Source: Acidobacteriota bacterium
GTDB taxonomy: Bacteria > Acidobacteriota > Terriglobia > Acidiferrales > UBA7541
DNA length: 64,000 nt
Direction: 5' to 3'
Assembly: GCA_013289855.1 (NCBI GenBank)
Contig: JABCZD010000003.1
Coordinates: 186,001-250,000, forward strand
The position numbers and the translations under genes were made by a program. Numbering within the stretch: position 1 is the first letter of the stretch; the number at the start of each line of letters is the position of its first letter. The notes under the pieces are model-generated. The model had not been told where the DNA came from. It saw only the letters and a program-made list of their open reading frames with translations, and made no database searches. Shown here one piece after another: positions 17,812 to 28,617 of this stretch.

Positions 17812-19218
17812 TCAAAACTTGGTTACTTCGCTGAAGTTAAAATCGCGAATCTTCATCGCCGGCATGACCATTTCAAAGGCCTCTTCGCCACTGGCGCGGA
17901 TCGCCGGCCCCAGCATCTCCACGTTGCGCAGCGCTTCGAGAATTGACTGGTTGAAGCGAAAATTGCGCACCGCCGATGTGACCTTCCCTTTTTCTACCAG
18001 GAATAGCCCGTCGCGCGTCATCCCCGTCATAATCTTTTCGTATGGGTCGACCTCGCGGATGTACCAGATGCGCGTCACCAGCAGCCCGCGGTCCGTGGAC
18101 GCAATCATTTTCTCAAGCGATGAGTCTCCGCCGGAAAAGACCAGATTCATCGGCGCCTCGCCGTATTCGTTGGGCAGCATGAACCCGTGACCGGTCGCCG
18201 ATTTGCGCGCGTCTTTCGCCGCCCGCCGCGAATAGACCAGGTTCTTCGGCACCCCACGATCCACCAGCAAGACTTTCTGCCGTGGGATTCCTTCGCCGTC
18301 ATACGGCGCACCCAGCTGCAACGGGTGATAGACATCGTCGACAATCGTAATATTCTTGCCGAACAGCGGTTTCCCCATTCGTTCATTCAGGCAGGAACGT
18401 TTGTCCGCCACCGCAGTGGCGGCGAAATCGTAAAAAAGAAAACCGACTAGATCGAGGGCCGCCGCCGGCTCCAGAATGACAGCGTACTTTCCGGTAGGTA
18501 TTTCCTTGGCGTCGACCGCCAAGTGCGCTTTTTCGCTGGCACGCGCCGCCAGCTGTTGCGGACCGAGTTGCCGCACGTCTCCGGCGTTGGCCTTGGCCCA
18601 ACTCGCCGCCGGAGCTTCCTGCATGGTGATGGAAAATTCCGCGTGCGTCTCGCGATACGCCGCTAGCAGTCCACGCGAGTTGCCCATCACGGTCTGCGAT
18701 TGACCGGTGGAAAAAATCCCAGCGGCGACTTGCCCGCGCTGGACCGCCAAATCGCACGCCCGGCGCACGGCGCGCGCGCGTTCCTCCGGAGTCACTGCGG
18801 CGGTTTTCTTCGAGAAGCGCTGTACGCCGCGATAACGCTGCTTCCCAGGCAGCATAAGCAGTTGCTTATCCGCCGGCTGACTCGCAGCAAGCGATAGTGC
18901 CGACTCCACGGCCGCGCGCAGCGAATTTTCGTCAAGACGGTTCGTCGTGACTCGCGCGGTGCGCCCCTCCGCAACCGTTCTTATCGAAACGGTTATGCCA
19001 TTCTCCGAAACGTTTTGATGGATGGCGTTGTTCGCAAAACGCGTCAGATCGTCGAGCACTTCATCGACATGAACTTCCGCGTCTTCCGCGCCCACCAATT
19101 TTGCAATGCGCAGGACGTCGTTGATGATGTCGTGTAATCGGCGCGCGTCCGACAAGGCTGCAGCCGACCCCTTCGAGTGTGCCGTGCCGGTTTTGCGGGC
19201 TTTTCGCGCGGCGCTCAT
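17812..19218 (-). CDS. pmbA: TldE/PmbA-family protein, TldD partner
   Basis: The protein has 468 residues and follows the PmbA/TldE layout: an N-terminal RNaseH-like domain (AEVHVDEVLDDLTRFANNAI, then SVRTVAEG-like segment), a central region, and the C-terminal beta-sandwich (GEGIPRQKVLLVDRGVPKNL, then GGDSSLEKMI). The zinc motif HExxxH is absent, as expected for the non-catalytic partner. The ATG at 19218 overlaps the tldD stop codon (ATGA), so the two are translationally coupled. TldD/TldE heterodimers cleave unfolded peptides and process some modified peptides (family knowledge). The open frame extends to 19356, but inside tldD. Confidence 0.93.
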   Translation of the reverse strand: MSAARKARKTGTAHSKGSAAALSDARRLHDIINDVLRIAKLVGAEDAEVHVDEVLDDLTRFANNAIHQNVSENGITVSIRTVAEGRTARVTTNRLDENSLRAAVESALSLAASQPADKQLLMLPGKQRYRGVQRFSKKTAAVTPEERARAVRRACDLAVQRGQVAAGIFSTGQSQTVMGNSRGLLAAYRETHAEFSITMQEAPAASWAKANAGDVRQLGPQQLAARASEKAHLAVDAKEIPTGKYAVILEPAAALDLVGFLFYDFAATAVADKRSCLNERMGKPLFGKNITIVDDVYHPLQLGAPYDGEGIPRQKVLLVDRGVPKNLVYSRRAAKDARKSATGHGFMLPNEYGEAPMNLVFSGGDSSLEKMIASTDRGLLVTRIWYIREVDPYEKIMTGMTRDGLFLVEKGKVTSAVRNFRFNQSILEALRNVEMLGPAIRASGEEAFEMVMPAMKIRDFNFSEVTKF

Positions 19219-20675
19219 TGTTCTGAAAACGCGGTCCCGATCTGAACATTGCGAAACCGCGCTGGAGACGCTCCGTGCCCGGTCCCCATAGTCTGCATCG
19301 GCTGCCCCTTGCCGCAGTTCGGCGTGCCCCACAAAGTCCAATGCTTCGCGGAACAAATCGCATCGCAGGAATTCCAGAACTCCGTCGTAATCCCTCCGTA
19401 GCTGGGATTTTTCAGCATACGCACTTTTTTCCCGCCTTTAATCTCCCAGCCAATTTCCGTGGAGAACTGAAATTGGTAGCGGCGGTCGTCGATGGACCAA
19501 GACTTATTCGTCTCCATGAAAATACCGTCATCCGTATCGCTGATCAGATCTTCATGTTCCCACGTGCCCGGCCGCAGGCTCACGTTGGTCATGCGAATAA
19601 TCGGCAGGCGGTTCCAACTTTCCGTACGCATCGTTCCCGACGAGCGTTGCAAGCCGATAATCTTTGCCGTCTCGCGATTCGATAGATACCCGCGAAACTG
19701 TCCATCCTTGATAATGTCGGTGCACTGCGCGGGCACCCCCTCATCGTCGTAGGCAAAACTGCCGAGTCCCGGCCCGTGTTCGATGCGCGCATCGGCGACC
19801 ACGTTCACGATGTCCGAACCGTAACGCAAATGATTCAGTTTCTCGAGCGTGAGAAAACTTGTCCCAGCAAAATTGGCTTCCTCACCCAAAACGCGATCGA
19901 GTTCAATCGGATGTCCAACCGATTCGTGGATCTGCAATCCCAACTGACTGCCTCCCAGAATCAGCGTCCCAGTTTTCTGTGGACACTGCGCCGCCGAGTG
20001 CAGCGCCGCTGCTTCTTCCGCGATAATCGGCGCGTGCTGCAACAGTTCGAGCGAATCGACCAGTTCGTATCCCGCCAACGCGTGCTGTCCGCCAAAACTA
20101 TTTGGATACGAACGCTTCTGAATCTCGTCACCTTGAAACGCGGTGGCCACAATTCCGCATCCCGAGATGACTTTTCGCTGATGAATACGCGAGCCAATGC
20201 TGGAGGCAAACCACGAATCGATTTTGCGGAATTGCATGTCCGTCTCGGTGAGCGTCACGCCTTTCACGCGGCGCATCTCCGCATCGGCGGCCAGCAGCAG
20301 CGCCAGCTGCGACTCCAGCGGTATCTCAAACGGATCCTTGCGAAACGGACTCTGCCAGCTATCGACAAACGGCTGTTCGTCCACCATCGTCACATCGCGC
20401 CGTTTCGCCAACGCGGAAGCCTTGGCAATCGAAACCGCATGCGCCGCGCAAGCCGCCACGCCCTCGCGCGTCAGCTGGTCCGTAGACGCAAATCCCCACG
20501 CGCCATTCGCCAATACGCGAATCCCCAGCCCGATCGATTCCGTCTGCGCCAACGTTCCAATATGCCCATTCTTTGTGGTCAAATCGCGCTGCCGCAAATG
20601 CATCACGCGCACGTCGGCATACTTCGCCCCGCGCAGCTTCGCTACATCCAGAGAATGCGTTGCCAAGTCCCACAT
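19215..20675 (-). CDS. tldD: TldD-family zinc metalloprotease
   Basis: The protein has 486 residues. The catalytic zinc motif HESVGH sits in LGLQIHESVGHPIELDRVLG. N-terminal ADVRVMHLRQRDLTTKNG and the C-terminal GTMRTESWNRLPIIRMTN and GWEIKGGKKVRMLKNPSYGG segments are family signatures. It is the active subunit of the TldD/TldE protease. The start at 20675 is chosen because sequence further upstream encodes a dispersed palindrome (20683-20707), not protein. It overlaps tldE by four bases. It lies downstream of ahcY, from which it is separated by a strong terminator. Confidence 0.94.
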   Translation of the reverse strand: MWDLATHSLDVAKLRGAKYADVRVMHLRQRDLTTKNGHIGTLAQTESIGLGIRVLANGAWGFASTDQLTREGVAACAAHAVSIAKASALAKRRDVTMVDEQPFVDSWQSPFRKDPFEIPLESQLALLLAADAEMRRVKGVTLTETDMQFRKIDSWFASSIGSRIHQRKVISGCGIVATAFQGDEIQKRSYPNSFGGQHALAGYELVDSLELLQHAPIIAEEAAALHSAAQCPQKTGTLILGGSQLGLQIHESVGHPIELDRVLGEEANFAGTSFLTLEKLNHLRYGSDIVNVVADARIEHGPGLGSFAYDDEGVPAQCTDIIKDGQFRGYLSNRETAKIIGLQRSSGTMRTESWNRLPIIRMTNVSLRPGTWEHEDLISDTDDGIFMETNKSWSIDDRRYQFQFSTEIGWEIKGGKKVRMLKNPSYGGITTEFWNSCDAICSAKHWTLWGTPNCGKGQPMQTMGTGHGASPARFRNVQIGTAFSEQ

Positions 20676-20682
20676 GATTTTA

Positions 20683-20707
20683 GTAGCACAGGCACTCTTG
20701 CCTGTGC
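20683..20707. repeat. Dispersed GTAG-tagged palindrome
   Basis: The tag GTAG is followed by arms GCACAGGCA and TGCCTGTGC with a CTCT loop, ending just before the tldD start region. The same arms, with a CTCC loop, recur at 63831-63855. It lies between tldD and the ahcY terminator. Confidence 0.8.
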
Positions 20708-20799
20708 GCGATTGCCCCAATCAAAACCAAAATATCCGCTAAATCTCAGTTGTCATTGTACCGCAGACTCTGACTCTCTTCAGATTGCGCCATTCACCA

Positions 20800-20826
20800 A
20801 AAAAAAGGGCGCAGCAAGCTGCGCCC
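20800..20826 (-). terminator. Intrinsic terminator of ahcY
   Basis: On the minus strand a perfect 9-bp stem (GGGCGCAGC and GCTGCGCCC, centre TT) is followed directly by a run of eight T's, 35 bases after the ahcY stop. This is a textbook Rho-independent terminator and separates metK/ahcY transcription from tldD. Confidence 0.85.
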
Positions 20827-20860
20827 CGGTACATTTCGCCTCATCGTTAATTGCGGCTAA

Positions 20861-22147
<1,287 letters not shown>

Positions 22148-22287
22148 TCAATTTCCCCAACAAGATTCAACAAGGTATTTCTGTAGCGCAGCAACTCCGC
22201 ACGAAAAAGAATGGCCCTAGTCTATGAAAAACAGCGACTGACAACCGCCGGGCCAAGAGGGCAACCCGGCTGCAACGGCCGATACAG

Positions 22288-23487
22288 CTACCGCCGCGCT
22301 CCAACTTCCGCGGCCGCTGTCTGCGCCGGCGCGCCGAGTCCAGCAGCTTTGCGCAAAGCTTCCGCGCGGTCCGTGCGTTCCCAGGTAAACCCGGGGCCGC
22401 TGCGGCCGAAGTGCCCATAAGCCGCGGTCGGCTTGTAAATCGGCCGGCGCAAATCCAACGCCTCAATAATTCCCTTGGGAGTCAGCAGGAAAAATTCCCG
22501 CACCAAAGCCGTGATCCGCTCCTCGTCCACGGTAGCGGTCCCAAACGTGTCCACCATCACGGACACCGGCTCCGCCACGCCGATCGCGTACGCCAGTTGC
22601 ACTTCCGCCTTGGTCGCCAAACCCGCAGACACCACATTCTTCGCAATATACCGCGCCATATAGCACGCCGAGCGGTCCACCTTCGAAGGATCTTTACCAG
22701 AAAACGCCCCGCCGCCGTGCCGCGAATATCCGCCGTAGGTATCCACGATAATCTTGCGCCCGGTCAACCCGGCATCGCCCATCGGCCCGCCGATTACAAA
22801 GCGCCCCGTAGGATTGATGTGATATTTCGTCTTGGCGTCCAGCATCTTGGCGGGAACAATCGGCTTGATCACGTGCTCCATGATCGCGTCGCGCAAATCC
22901 GCGTTAGAAACCTTCTCACTGTGCTGCGTGGAAATTACCACGGTATCCACGCGCACCGGTCGCCCGGCCTTGTATTCAATACTGACTTGGGATTTTCCAT
23001 CAGGCCGCAAAAAATCTACGGTCTTGCTCTTGCGTACTTCTGAGAGGCGTTGCGTCAAACGGTGCGCCAACTGAATCGGCATGGGCATCAACTCATCCGT
23101 CTCGTTGCAGGCAAACCCAAACATCAACCCCTGGTCGCCCGCCCCGCCGGTATCCACGCCCATGGCGATGTCCGGCGACTGCCGCTTTACGGTGCACATG
23201 ACCGCGCAAGTGTAGCCGTCATAGCCGTATGTCGCATCGTCATACCCGACGCCGCGAATCGTGTCGCGCACCAACTCGTCGTATTCCACGTGCGCGCTAG
23301 TGGTAATTTCTCCCGCCACCACAGCCAATCCCGTGGTCACCAAAGTTTCGCAAGCCACGCGACCCTTTGGGTCCTGCTTCATCACCTCATCCAGCACCGC
23401 ATCCGATATCTGATCCGCAATCTTATCCGGGTGACCTTCCGTCACCGACTCCGACGTAAATAGAAAATTCCTTAGTGCTTCGCTCAA
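22288..23487 (-). CDS. metK: S-adenosylmethionine synthetase
   Basis: The protein has 399 residues, standard length. The N-terminal [20 protein letters not shown] motif (ATP/methionine binding), [20 protein letters not shown] and the glycine-rich [18 protein letters not shown]-loop-like motif are all present. It makes SAM from methionine and ATP and pairs with the downstream ahcY. The start is TTG at 23487, with GAGGAG about eight bases upstream; no ATG fits better because [12 protein letters not shown] is the usual N-terminus. A dispersed palindrome sits 49 bases upstream, in the leader region. Confidence 0.97.
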   Translation of the reverse strand: MSEALRNFLFTSESVTEGHPDKIADQISDAVLDEVMKQDPKGRVACETLVTTGLAVVAGEITTSAHVEYDELVRDTIRGVGYDDATYGYDGYTCAVMCTVKRQSPDIAMGVDTGGAGDQGLMFGFACNETDELMPMPIQLAHRLTQRLSEVRKSKTVDFLRPDGKSQVSIEYKAGRPVRVDTVVISTQHSEKVSNADLRDAIMEHVIKPIVPAKMLDAKTKYHINPTGRFVIGGPMGDAGLTGRKIIVDTYGGYSRHGGGAFSGKDPSKVDRSACYMARYIAKNVVSAGLATKAEVQLAYAIGVAEPVSVMVDTFGTATVDEERITALVREFFLLTPKGIIEALDLRRPIYKPTAAYGHFGRSGPGFTWERTDRAEALRKAAGLGAPAQTAAAEVGARR

Positions 23488-23822
23488 GTCGAACGCTCCT
23501 CTGGGGTTGCCGCGCGGCCGCTTTCCGGCGCCTTCGTAGTGGCGAATCTTTAGATTCGCATCCTAGCCTCGGCGCAAAAAAAATCAGCCCACGCAAACAT
23601 GCCCGTGCACAGTTCGTTTAGATAGTCCCAGCCTCGGGACGCAATTCCACGCTAAATACCAAGCATTTAACCCTCCAAGCCTACCATCCCCCGCGCTCCC
23701 GAAACAACGCATTGAAGCGGATGGAGTTATCCGCGGGTCGAGCGGCACCTATCGCCCAGCGAATGGAAATCCCTTATCCCGTTGTGCTCAGATATACCGC
23801 CATTCGCGCCCTGCTTCGCCCG
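23488..23822. other. Leader region of metK, 335 bases without a gene
   Basis: This region lies between the 3' end of the esterase gene and metK; both are leftward, so it should hold the metK promoter. It contains one dispersed palindrome (23536-23559). I looked for SAM-I, SAM-II and SAH riboswitch cores and could not match any. The rest is featureless apart from an A-rich stretch near 23575. Confidence 0.5.
23536..23559 (+). repeat. Dispersed GTAG-tagged palindrome
   Basis: GTAGTG is followed by arms GCGAATCT and AGATTCGC with a TT centre. An identical tag and palindrome occur at 30805 and, inverted, at 36959. It sits in the metK leader. Confidence 0.85.
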
Positions 23823-24899
23823 TCATTTCCCCAAATGCCGATCGAAAAATCCCGCCATCAACCGGTCCGCCTCCTGGGACTCCGGCAGCCCCGGATTGTT
23901 CCAGAACGCGTGCGGCAGCGCCTCAAACACTACCAACTGCGCGTCCACGCCGGCTCGCAAATACGCGCGATGCAATATCGTCGTTCCGCTCAGCAGCAAA
24001 TCCCGTCCGCTGGTGATGAATAGCGTCGGCGGAAACCCCGTCAAATCCGCGTACAAAGGAGACAGCACCGGATCCTTCAATCCCGTCGTTCCGGTGTAGT
24101 AAGCAAGTTCGCGCATATCCGTCTTCGGCGGGTCCAGGTGGCCAGCAAATCCGTCTAGCGCAAACAAAGCAATCGAATCTCCGTTCTGGCTGAAATCCCC
24201 CATCCCGGAAAAAACTCCCGTCGCGCCCGGCAGTGGCAACTTCAGCTGCTGCAGCTTCGCCGTAACTTCCGCTGTCAAAATTGCCCCCGCCGACGTGCCA
24301 TAAACCCCGATGTTGCCCGGTTTGTACGTTTTCATCAGCTCTTTGTACACCGCCACCGCGTCATCCAGCCCCGCCGGATAAGGATGCTCTGGCGCCAGCC
24401 GATATAGCACCGCAATTACCTTCGTTCCCGTCAGATTCGCCATTGGAATCGATTCCGTCAGCGACCCCGAATCCGAATTGAAACCCCCGCCATGCAAATT
24501 GATCAACACCCGATCGCGCTTCTCCGGCGCCATACTAGTCGGCGTCACCACGCGTACTGGCACACCCGCAATCGTGTCCGCCGCCACGTTCGCCGGATAA
24601 ATCTTCTTGGACGCCTCGCCCGCCCCCGCCTGCCACTTGTCCGTCCCCACGCGCCGCTGCTCCAGCGTCTGTGCCACCGCCGCGTCCGACACCACTCGCG
24701 CCAGCATCTTCTGCGCCTCCGGACTAACCGTCGTCGGCACCGGCACCACCCGCGTAACGTACGCCGTCCCATCCGCCGCAATCCTGCTCGTATCCGCCAC
24801 CGGCGCATCGCCGCCGCTCCCCGTCTGCGCCACTCCCCGCCCCGCAATCACCAACCCCAACACCGCTGCCACTACGAACCGCCGCCTAAATCCACTCAT
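23823..24899 (-). CDS. Secreted alpha/beta-hydrolase (HSL-type esterase)
   Basis: The protein has 358 residues. A signal peptide (RRFVVAAVLGLVIAGRGVAQ) is followed by an alpha/beta-hydrolase of the hormone-sensitive-lipase family. The oxyanion-hole motif is LHGGGFNSDSG, the nucleophile Ser is in YGTSAGA, the acid is probably the Asp in TSGRDLLLSG, and the His is in LPHAFWNN. The enzyme should hydrolyse short acyl esters in the periplasm; the substrate is unknown. The ATG at 24899 has GGGAGG upstream. It is upstream of metK but separated by a leader region, so it is likely a separate transcript. Confidence 0.9.
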   Translation of the reverse strand: MSGFRRRFVVAAVLGLVIAGRGVAQTGSGGDAPVADTSRIAADGTAYVTRVVPVPTTVSPEAQKMLARVVSDAAVAQTLEQRRVGTDKWQAGAGEASKKIYPANVAADTIAGVPVRVVTPTSMAPEKRDRVLINLHGGGFNSDSGSLTESIPMANLTGTKVIAVLYRLAPEHPYPAGLDDAVAVYKELMKTYKPGNIGVYGTSAGAILTAEVTAKLQQLKLPLPGATGVFSGMGDFSQNGDSIALFALDGFAGHLDPPKTDMRELAYYTGTTGLKDPVLSPLYADLTGFPPTLFITSGRDLLLSGTTILHRAYLRAGVDAQLVVFEALPHAFWNNPGLPESQEADRLMAGFFDRHLGK

Positions 24900-25016
24900 G
24901 CGAAATCCTCCCACTCGCGACTATCCGATCCTTCGCCGTTGCTCGTAACTTGGCCGCAGTCTACCTCAGCTTCTTGTCGCGCCTCCACCGTTCTCCGTCG
25001 AGCGACCGGGGCAGCT

Positions 25017-25316
25017 TCAAGCGGCTTTTTGGAAGGTAATCTTGGCGGTATAGCCCAGGGCATAGAGCACGCGCAACAGCAGGTCCGTGGAAATGTCCTG
25101 GGTATTGCGATTGAGTATGGCGGTGACGCGCGTGCGTGACGTGCGCGCCAGTCCGGCGACCTGTGCGTGGGTCAGGTGTTTGCGCTGAACGATTTTTACG
25201 ATTTTGGAGTTGAGCTCGCTGCGCAGCGCAATTTCGGCTCCGTCCGCCGGCGTCAGACCCAGCGCTTTCGCCAGCTCCGCCGCGGTACGCGTGACCACAA
25301 ACTTAGTTTTCTTCAT
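25017..25316 (-). CDS. HTH antitoxin/XRE-type regulator of a HigBA-like module
   Basis: The protein has 99 residues with a helix-turn-helix in the second half (HLTHAQVAGLARTSRTRVTA, then LNRNTQ and LLLRVLYALGYTAKI). The arrangement, small HTH protein encoded just after a RelE-fold toxin with a 14-base overlap, is the HigBA order (toxin first). The antitoxin should neutralise the toxin and repress the shared promoter. The ATG at 25316 lies inside the toxin's 3' end. Confidence 0.85.
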   Translation of the reverse strand: MKKTKFVVTRTAAELAKALGLTPADGAEIALRSELNSKIVKIVQRKHLTHAQVAGLARTSRTRVTAILNRNTQDISTDLLLRVLYALGYTAKITFQKAA

Positions 25317-25635
25317 CGAGCATCTCCCTCAGTCGTTTCTTTCCCAACTCCAAATCCTGCCCCGCCGTGGCGCGGCTCTTTTTCACAAACGCTTGCACCA
25401 CCAGAATGCCTCGCAGCGAACGCAAGTAGTAGAACGCGCGATAGACTCCGGCCCGGTCGCGAATTCTTAGCTCGGCGACTCCGGGCGCAATCGAAGGCAT
25501 TGGCCGAGACAGCGGCATCGACGGGGCCTCGCCTCTCTGCAAGTCAAAGACGGCTTTTCCCAGTTTCTGGCGCACTTCGGGCGGGAAGTCGTGAATCGCT
25601 TGCAGCGCCGCCGGGTGAAGGATCGCCGCCTTCAC
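25303..25635 (-). CDS. HigB-type toxin (Gp49-like, RelE fold)
   Basis: The protein has 110 residues. It has the Gp49/HigB pattern: FPPEVRQKLGKAVFDLQRGE, then the central ELRIRDRAGVYRAFYYLRSL and the C-terminal ILVVQAFVKKSRATAGQDLE. Family members are ribosome-dependent mRNA interferases, with basic residues such as Arg in RAGVYRAFY and Lys in VKKS placed as in active toxins. It precedes and overlaps the HTH antitoxin gene. The region upstream (25636-25782) is shared with the divergent MOSC-reductase gene. Confidence 0.87.
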   Translation of the reverse strand: MKAAILHPAALQAIHDFPPEVRQKLGKAVFDLQRGEAPSMPLSRPMPSIAPGVAELRIRDRAGVYRAFYYLRSLRGILVVQAFVKKSRATAGQDLELGKKRLREMLDEEN

Positions 25636-25782
25636 CTGTATAGTGTCTCATATCTGAGACATTGCTTCAATCTCTGTACCCATCAAAGGCAGCAGGAGTA
25701 ATCTATGTTGAGGATTAACGAGGATCCCTGCGGTTCAGATGTATCGTAGTTTTCTCATCTCCCGCAAACGGTCGGAGGAGCA

Positions 25783-27546
25783 TTGCCAGCCAAGCTTGTG
25801 TCGGTCAACGTCGGTCTCCCGCGCGACATTACCTGGCGCGGCCAGATCGTTCACACCGGCATCTGGAAAAACTCGACGCCCGGCCGCGTCATGGCCCGCA
25901 AGCTCAACCTCGACGGCGACGGCCAAGGAGATTTGGCTGGGCACGGCGGCTTGCATCGCGCCGTCATGGTTTATCAGCTGGAATCCTACCAATATTGGCA
26001 GCGCGAACTCGGCCGCAATAATTTCTTGTACGGACATTTCGGTGAAAACTTTACCGTCGATGGCCTGCCTGACGCCGAGGTGTGCATCGGCGACCGCTAT
26101 CGCGTCGGCTCCGCTTTGTTTGAGGTTTCACAGCCCCGGGTCACCTGCTACCGCGTCGGCATCCGCACGGACGACCCGCAGATGGCCGCGAAATTGGTCG
26201 CTCATCATCGCCCGGGCTTTTACTTCCGCGTACTGGAAGAGGGCGAGGTAGGCGCGGGAGACGAAATTATCAAGGTCGCAGACGGGCCCGAGCGTCTGAG
26301 CGTCGCCGAGATCGACGCCATGCTCTATCTGCGTGGCCGCACTCGCGAACAACTAGAACGAGCGTTGCGCATTCCGTCGTTGAGCGAAGGGTGGAAAAGT
26401 TCGTTTCGACCGCTTCTGCATCAAGAGACGAAAGGATCTGCAACGCAAGGAAATCCCGGACTTGCGCCAAGCGGCCCCCCGCCAGCCTGGCCTGGATTTC
26501 GCACCTTGCGTGTGTCACGCATCGCGCGCGAGAGCAGCAGCGTAACCTCTCTAGAGCTAGCGCCGAGCGATGAGCGTCCCCTCGTTGCCGCGCTTCCCGG
26601 CCAGTTCATCGTTTTGCGAATAAAAACTGCACCCGATGGCCCACCTGTGATGCGCAACTACTCCCTCTCCGATTTGCCATCCACCGACCACTATCGCGTC
26701 AGCATCAAGCAAGAGACCAACGGCGTGGCCAGCACTTACCTGCACAATAAAATTGCCGTCGGCGATTTGCTGGATGTCGCGGCGCCGCGTGGTACTTTCA
26801 CGCTGCAGCCCGGCGGCAATCCCGTCGTCCTTCTCAGCGCCGGTGTGGGCGCGACTCCTGTACTGGCCATGCTGCACGCGCTCGCTAACGAGGCTTCCAC
26901 GCGCGAAGTCTGGTGGTTATTCGGCGCACGCAATCGCGAGGATCATCCCTTTGCGGAAGAATCGCGCGCTTTGCTCAAGCGCCTGCCGAATGGCAAGAGC
27001 TACATCTGGTACAGCCGCCCAAGCTCTCAAGATCGTCCGGGCGTAGACTTCGATGCCTCAGGACGTATCGCCATCGCTGCACTCGAAAAAATTGCCGTGC
27101 CGATCGACGCCGATTTCTATCTGTGCGGCCCGAGCGCATTCTTGCGGGATCTGACCGCTGGGCTCGGAACTCTGGGAGTTTCGGCCGACCGCGTCCACGC
27201 GGAAATTTTTGGCGCGGGCAAGCCCACCACCCCCGGCATCGCCGCAACCCCGCACCCACCGCCCCACCCGCCCGAAGGCCCCGCCGGACCCGGTCCGCGC
27301 GTATCCTTCGCACGCAGTGGCCTCAACGTCTCCTGGGATCCCAAATTCCCCAGCCTTCTCGACCTCGCCGAAGCCTGCGATGTGCCCGTGCGCTGGGCTT
27401 GCCGCACCGGCGTCTGCCACACCTGCGAAAGCGGATTAATCTCCGGCAGCGTCGCCTATCAGCCCGAACCCCTAGAGCCCTCCGCCCCGGGCAACCTGCT
27501 AATCTGCTGCTCCCAACCGCAGGGCGATGTAGTGATCGACCTGTAA
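25783..27546 (+). CDS. MOSC domain fused to FAD/NAD oxidoreductase and 2Fe-2S ferredoxin
   Basis: This is a 587-residue three-part fusion. Residues 1-215 are a YiiM-type MOSC domain with the molybdenum-ligand Cys at about 122 (PRVTCYRVGIRT) and the typical MOSC tail LERALRIPSLSEGW. Residues 240-480 are a ferredoxin-reductase-like module: FAD motif MRNYSLSD, nucleotide motif SAGVGATPVLAML, then LCGPSAF. The last 80 residues form a plant-type 2Fe-2S domain with CRTGVCHTC and a final Cys in LLICC. The order suggests a self-sufficient molybdenum reductase of N-hydroxylated or similar substrates, electrons passing NAD(P)H-FAD-2Fe2S-Mo (inference). The start is TTG with GGAGGAG just upstream. Confidence 0.9.
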   Translation: MPAKLVSVNVGLPRDITWRGQIVHTGIWKNSTPGRVMARKLNLDGDGQGDLAGHGGLHRAVMVYQLESYQYWQRELGRNNFLYGHFGENFTVDGLPDAEVCIGDRYRVGSALFEVSQPRVTCYRVGIRTDDPQMAAKLVAHHRPGFYFRVLEEGEVGAGDEIIKVADGPERLSVAEIDAMLYLRGRTREQLERALRIPSLSEGWKSSFRPLLHQETKGSATQGNPGLAPSGPPPAWPGFRTLRVSRIARESSSVTSLELAPSDERPLVAALPGQFIVLRIKTAPDGPPVMRNYSLSDLPSTDHYRVSIKQETNGVASTYLHNKIAVGDLLDVAAPRGTFTLQPGGNPVVLLSAGVGATPVLAMLHALANEASTREVWWLFGARNREDHPFAEESRALLKRLPNGKSYIWYSRPSSQDRPGVDFDASGRIAIAALEKIAVPIDADFYLCGPSAFLRDLTAGLGTLGVSADRVHAEIFGAGKPTTPGIAATPHPPPHPPEGPAGPGPRVSFARSGLNVSWDPKFPSLLDLAEACDVPVRWACRTGVCHTCESGLISGSVAYQPEPLEPSAPGNLLICCSQPQGDVVIDL

Positions 27547-27615
27547 CGCGAACCTGAACCTCACCGGCTTCTTCAACTCCATCCACACCCCACGTTTCTT
27601 CGTATACTTCTAATC

Positions 27616-28602
27616 GTGAGCAACCACCCCACAACCCACATGCAGTGCATGGAAGTCTGGGGCGGCAGCCAACTCACCTCGCGCAGCGTGGCCCTTGGCG
27701 GACTCGACGCCTCGGTCTTCAGCAAGCCGTACGGCGCAGCGCAACGCGGCGGCGACGTCTACTACGCCTCCAGTTGCGCCACCGGACGCATCACGCGCCT
27801 GCTCCTCGCCGACGTCTCCGGCCACGGCACCTCCGTCGCCAACACCGCCGCCGACCTCCGCACCCTCATGCGCCGCTTCGTCAACCGCCTGGACCAGACC
27901 GAATTTGTCCGCCTGCTCAACCAGCAGTTCGCCGATCTATCCAAGGACGGAACCTTCGCCACCGCGCTGGTCACCACGTTCTTTTCTCCCGCCCATCGCA
28001 TGACCGTGTGCAACGCCGGCCATCCACGCCCGCTTCTCTATCGCGCCGCGGACAACGAACGGAATCTGCTAGGCCATGCAGCGCCCGATCCGCGAACCGA
28101 CACGCAAGCCCCCATCCAAGCCTCCGCACAAGCCAAAATGCAAAACATTCCGCTCGGCATGTTCGGCTTCGCCGAGTACGAACATTTCGACATTGACCTG
28201 AAACCCGGCGATTGCTTCCTCACCTACTCCGACGCGCTCATCGAATCGCGCGACGCCGACGGCGAAATGCTCGGCGAAGCCGGCCTGCTGCGCATCCTGC
28301 GTTTGCTCGGCAACGTCGAGCCGCAAAAACTTATCGATACCCTGTTGCAGGAAATCGCCGAGCGCTATCCAGAAAATCTGTCTCACGACGACGTAACCGT
28401 CCTAGTAGCGCGCGCCAACGGCCAGCAGCCCGATTACTCTTTCCGCGAAAAACTAGCCGCACTGTTCCGCTTCCTCGGCACCTTAGTCCGTTCCATAAAT
28501 CCCCGCGCCGACCGCGCCCCCTTCCCCGACTTGGACCCCGCCAACATGCCCGGCGCAATGTTCCCCGCCCTAGCCCGCCGCTGGCGCGCCCCAAAAGCGT
28601 AG
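27616..28602 (+). CDS. PP2C-type (SpoIIE/RsbU) serine/threonine phosphatase
   Basis: The protein has 328 residues, with no membrane or sensor domain. The SpoIIE phosphatase core is complete: GGDVYYASSC, LLADVSGHG (metal Asp), GTFATALVTTFFSPA, VCNAGHPRPLLY and LSHDDVTVLVAR. Such stand-alone enzymes dephosphorylate anti-anti-sigma factors of the STAS type in partner-switching cascades. No STAS or anti-sigma kinase gene is adjacent. The GTG at 27616 has no clear Shine-Dalgarno; ATGs at 27640 and 27649 are alternatives, and MEVWGG is the conserved N-terminal motif I remember in acidobacterial homologues. Confidence 0.88.
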   Translation: MSNHPTTHMQCMEVWGGSQLTSRSVALGGLDASVFSKPYGAAQRGGDVYYASSCATGRITRLLLADVSGHGTSVANTAADLRTLMRRFVNRLDQTEFVRLLNQQFADLSKDGTFATALVTTFFSPAHRMTVCNAGHPRPLLYRAADNERNLLGHAAPDPRTDTQAPIQASAQAKMQNIPLGMFGFAEYEHFDIDLKPGDCFLTYSDALIESRDADGEMLGEAGLLRILRLLGNVEPQKLIDTLLQEIAERYPENLSHDDVTVLVARANGQQPDYSFREKLAALFRFLGTLVRSINPRADRAPFPDLDPANMPGAMFPALARRWRAPKA

Positions 28603-28617
28603 CTGTGGCCTTCTCCA

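Noticed and set aside
23488..23700. Possible SAM or SAH riboswitch upstream of metK
   Set aside because: I could not align the leader to the conserved cores of SAM-I, SAM-II or SAH riboswitches; only a dispersed palindrome was found.
24492..25139. Long plus-strand frame of 215 codons over the esterase gene
   Set aside because: It is a His/Arg/Pro-rich shadow of the esterase, which has a signal peptide and complete catalytic motifs on the other strand.
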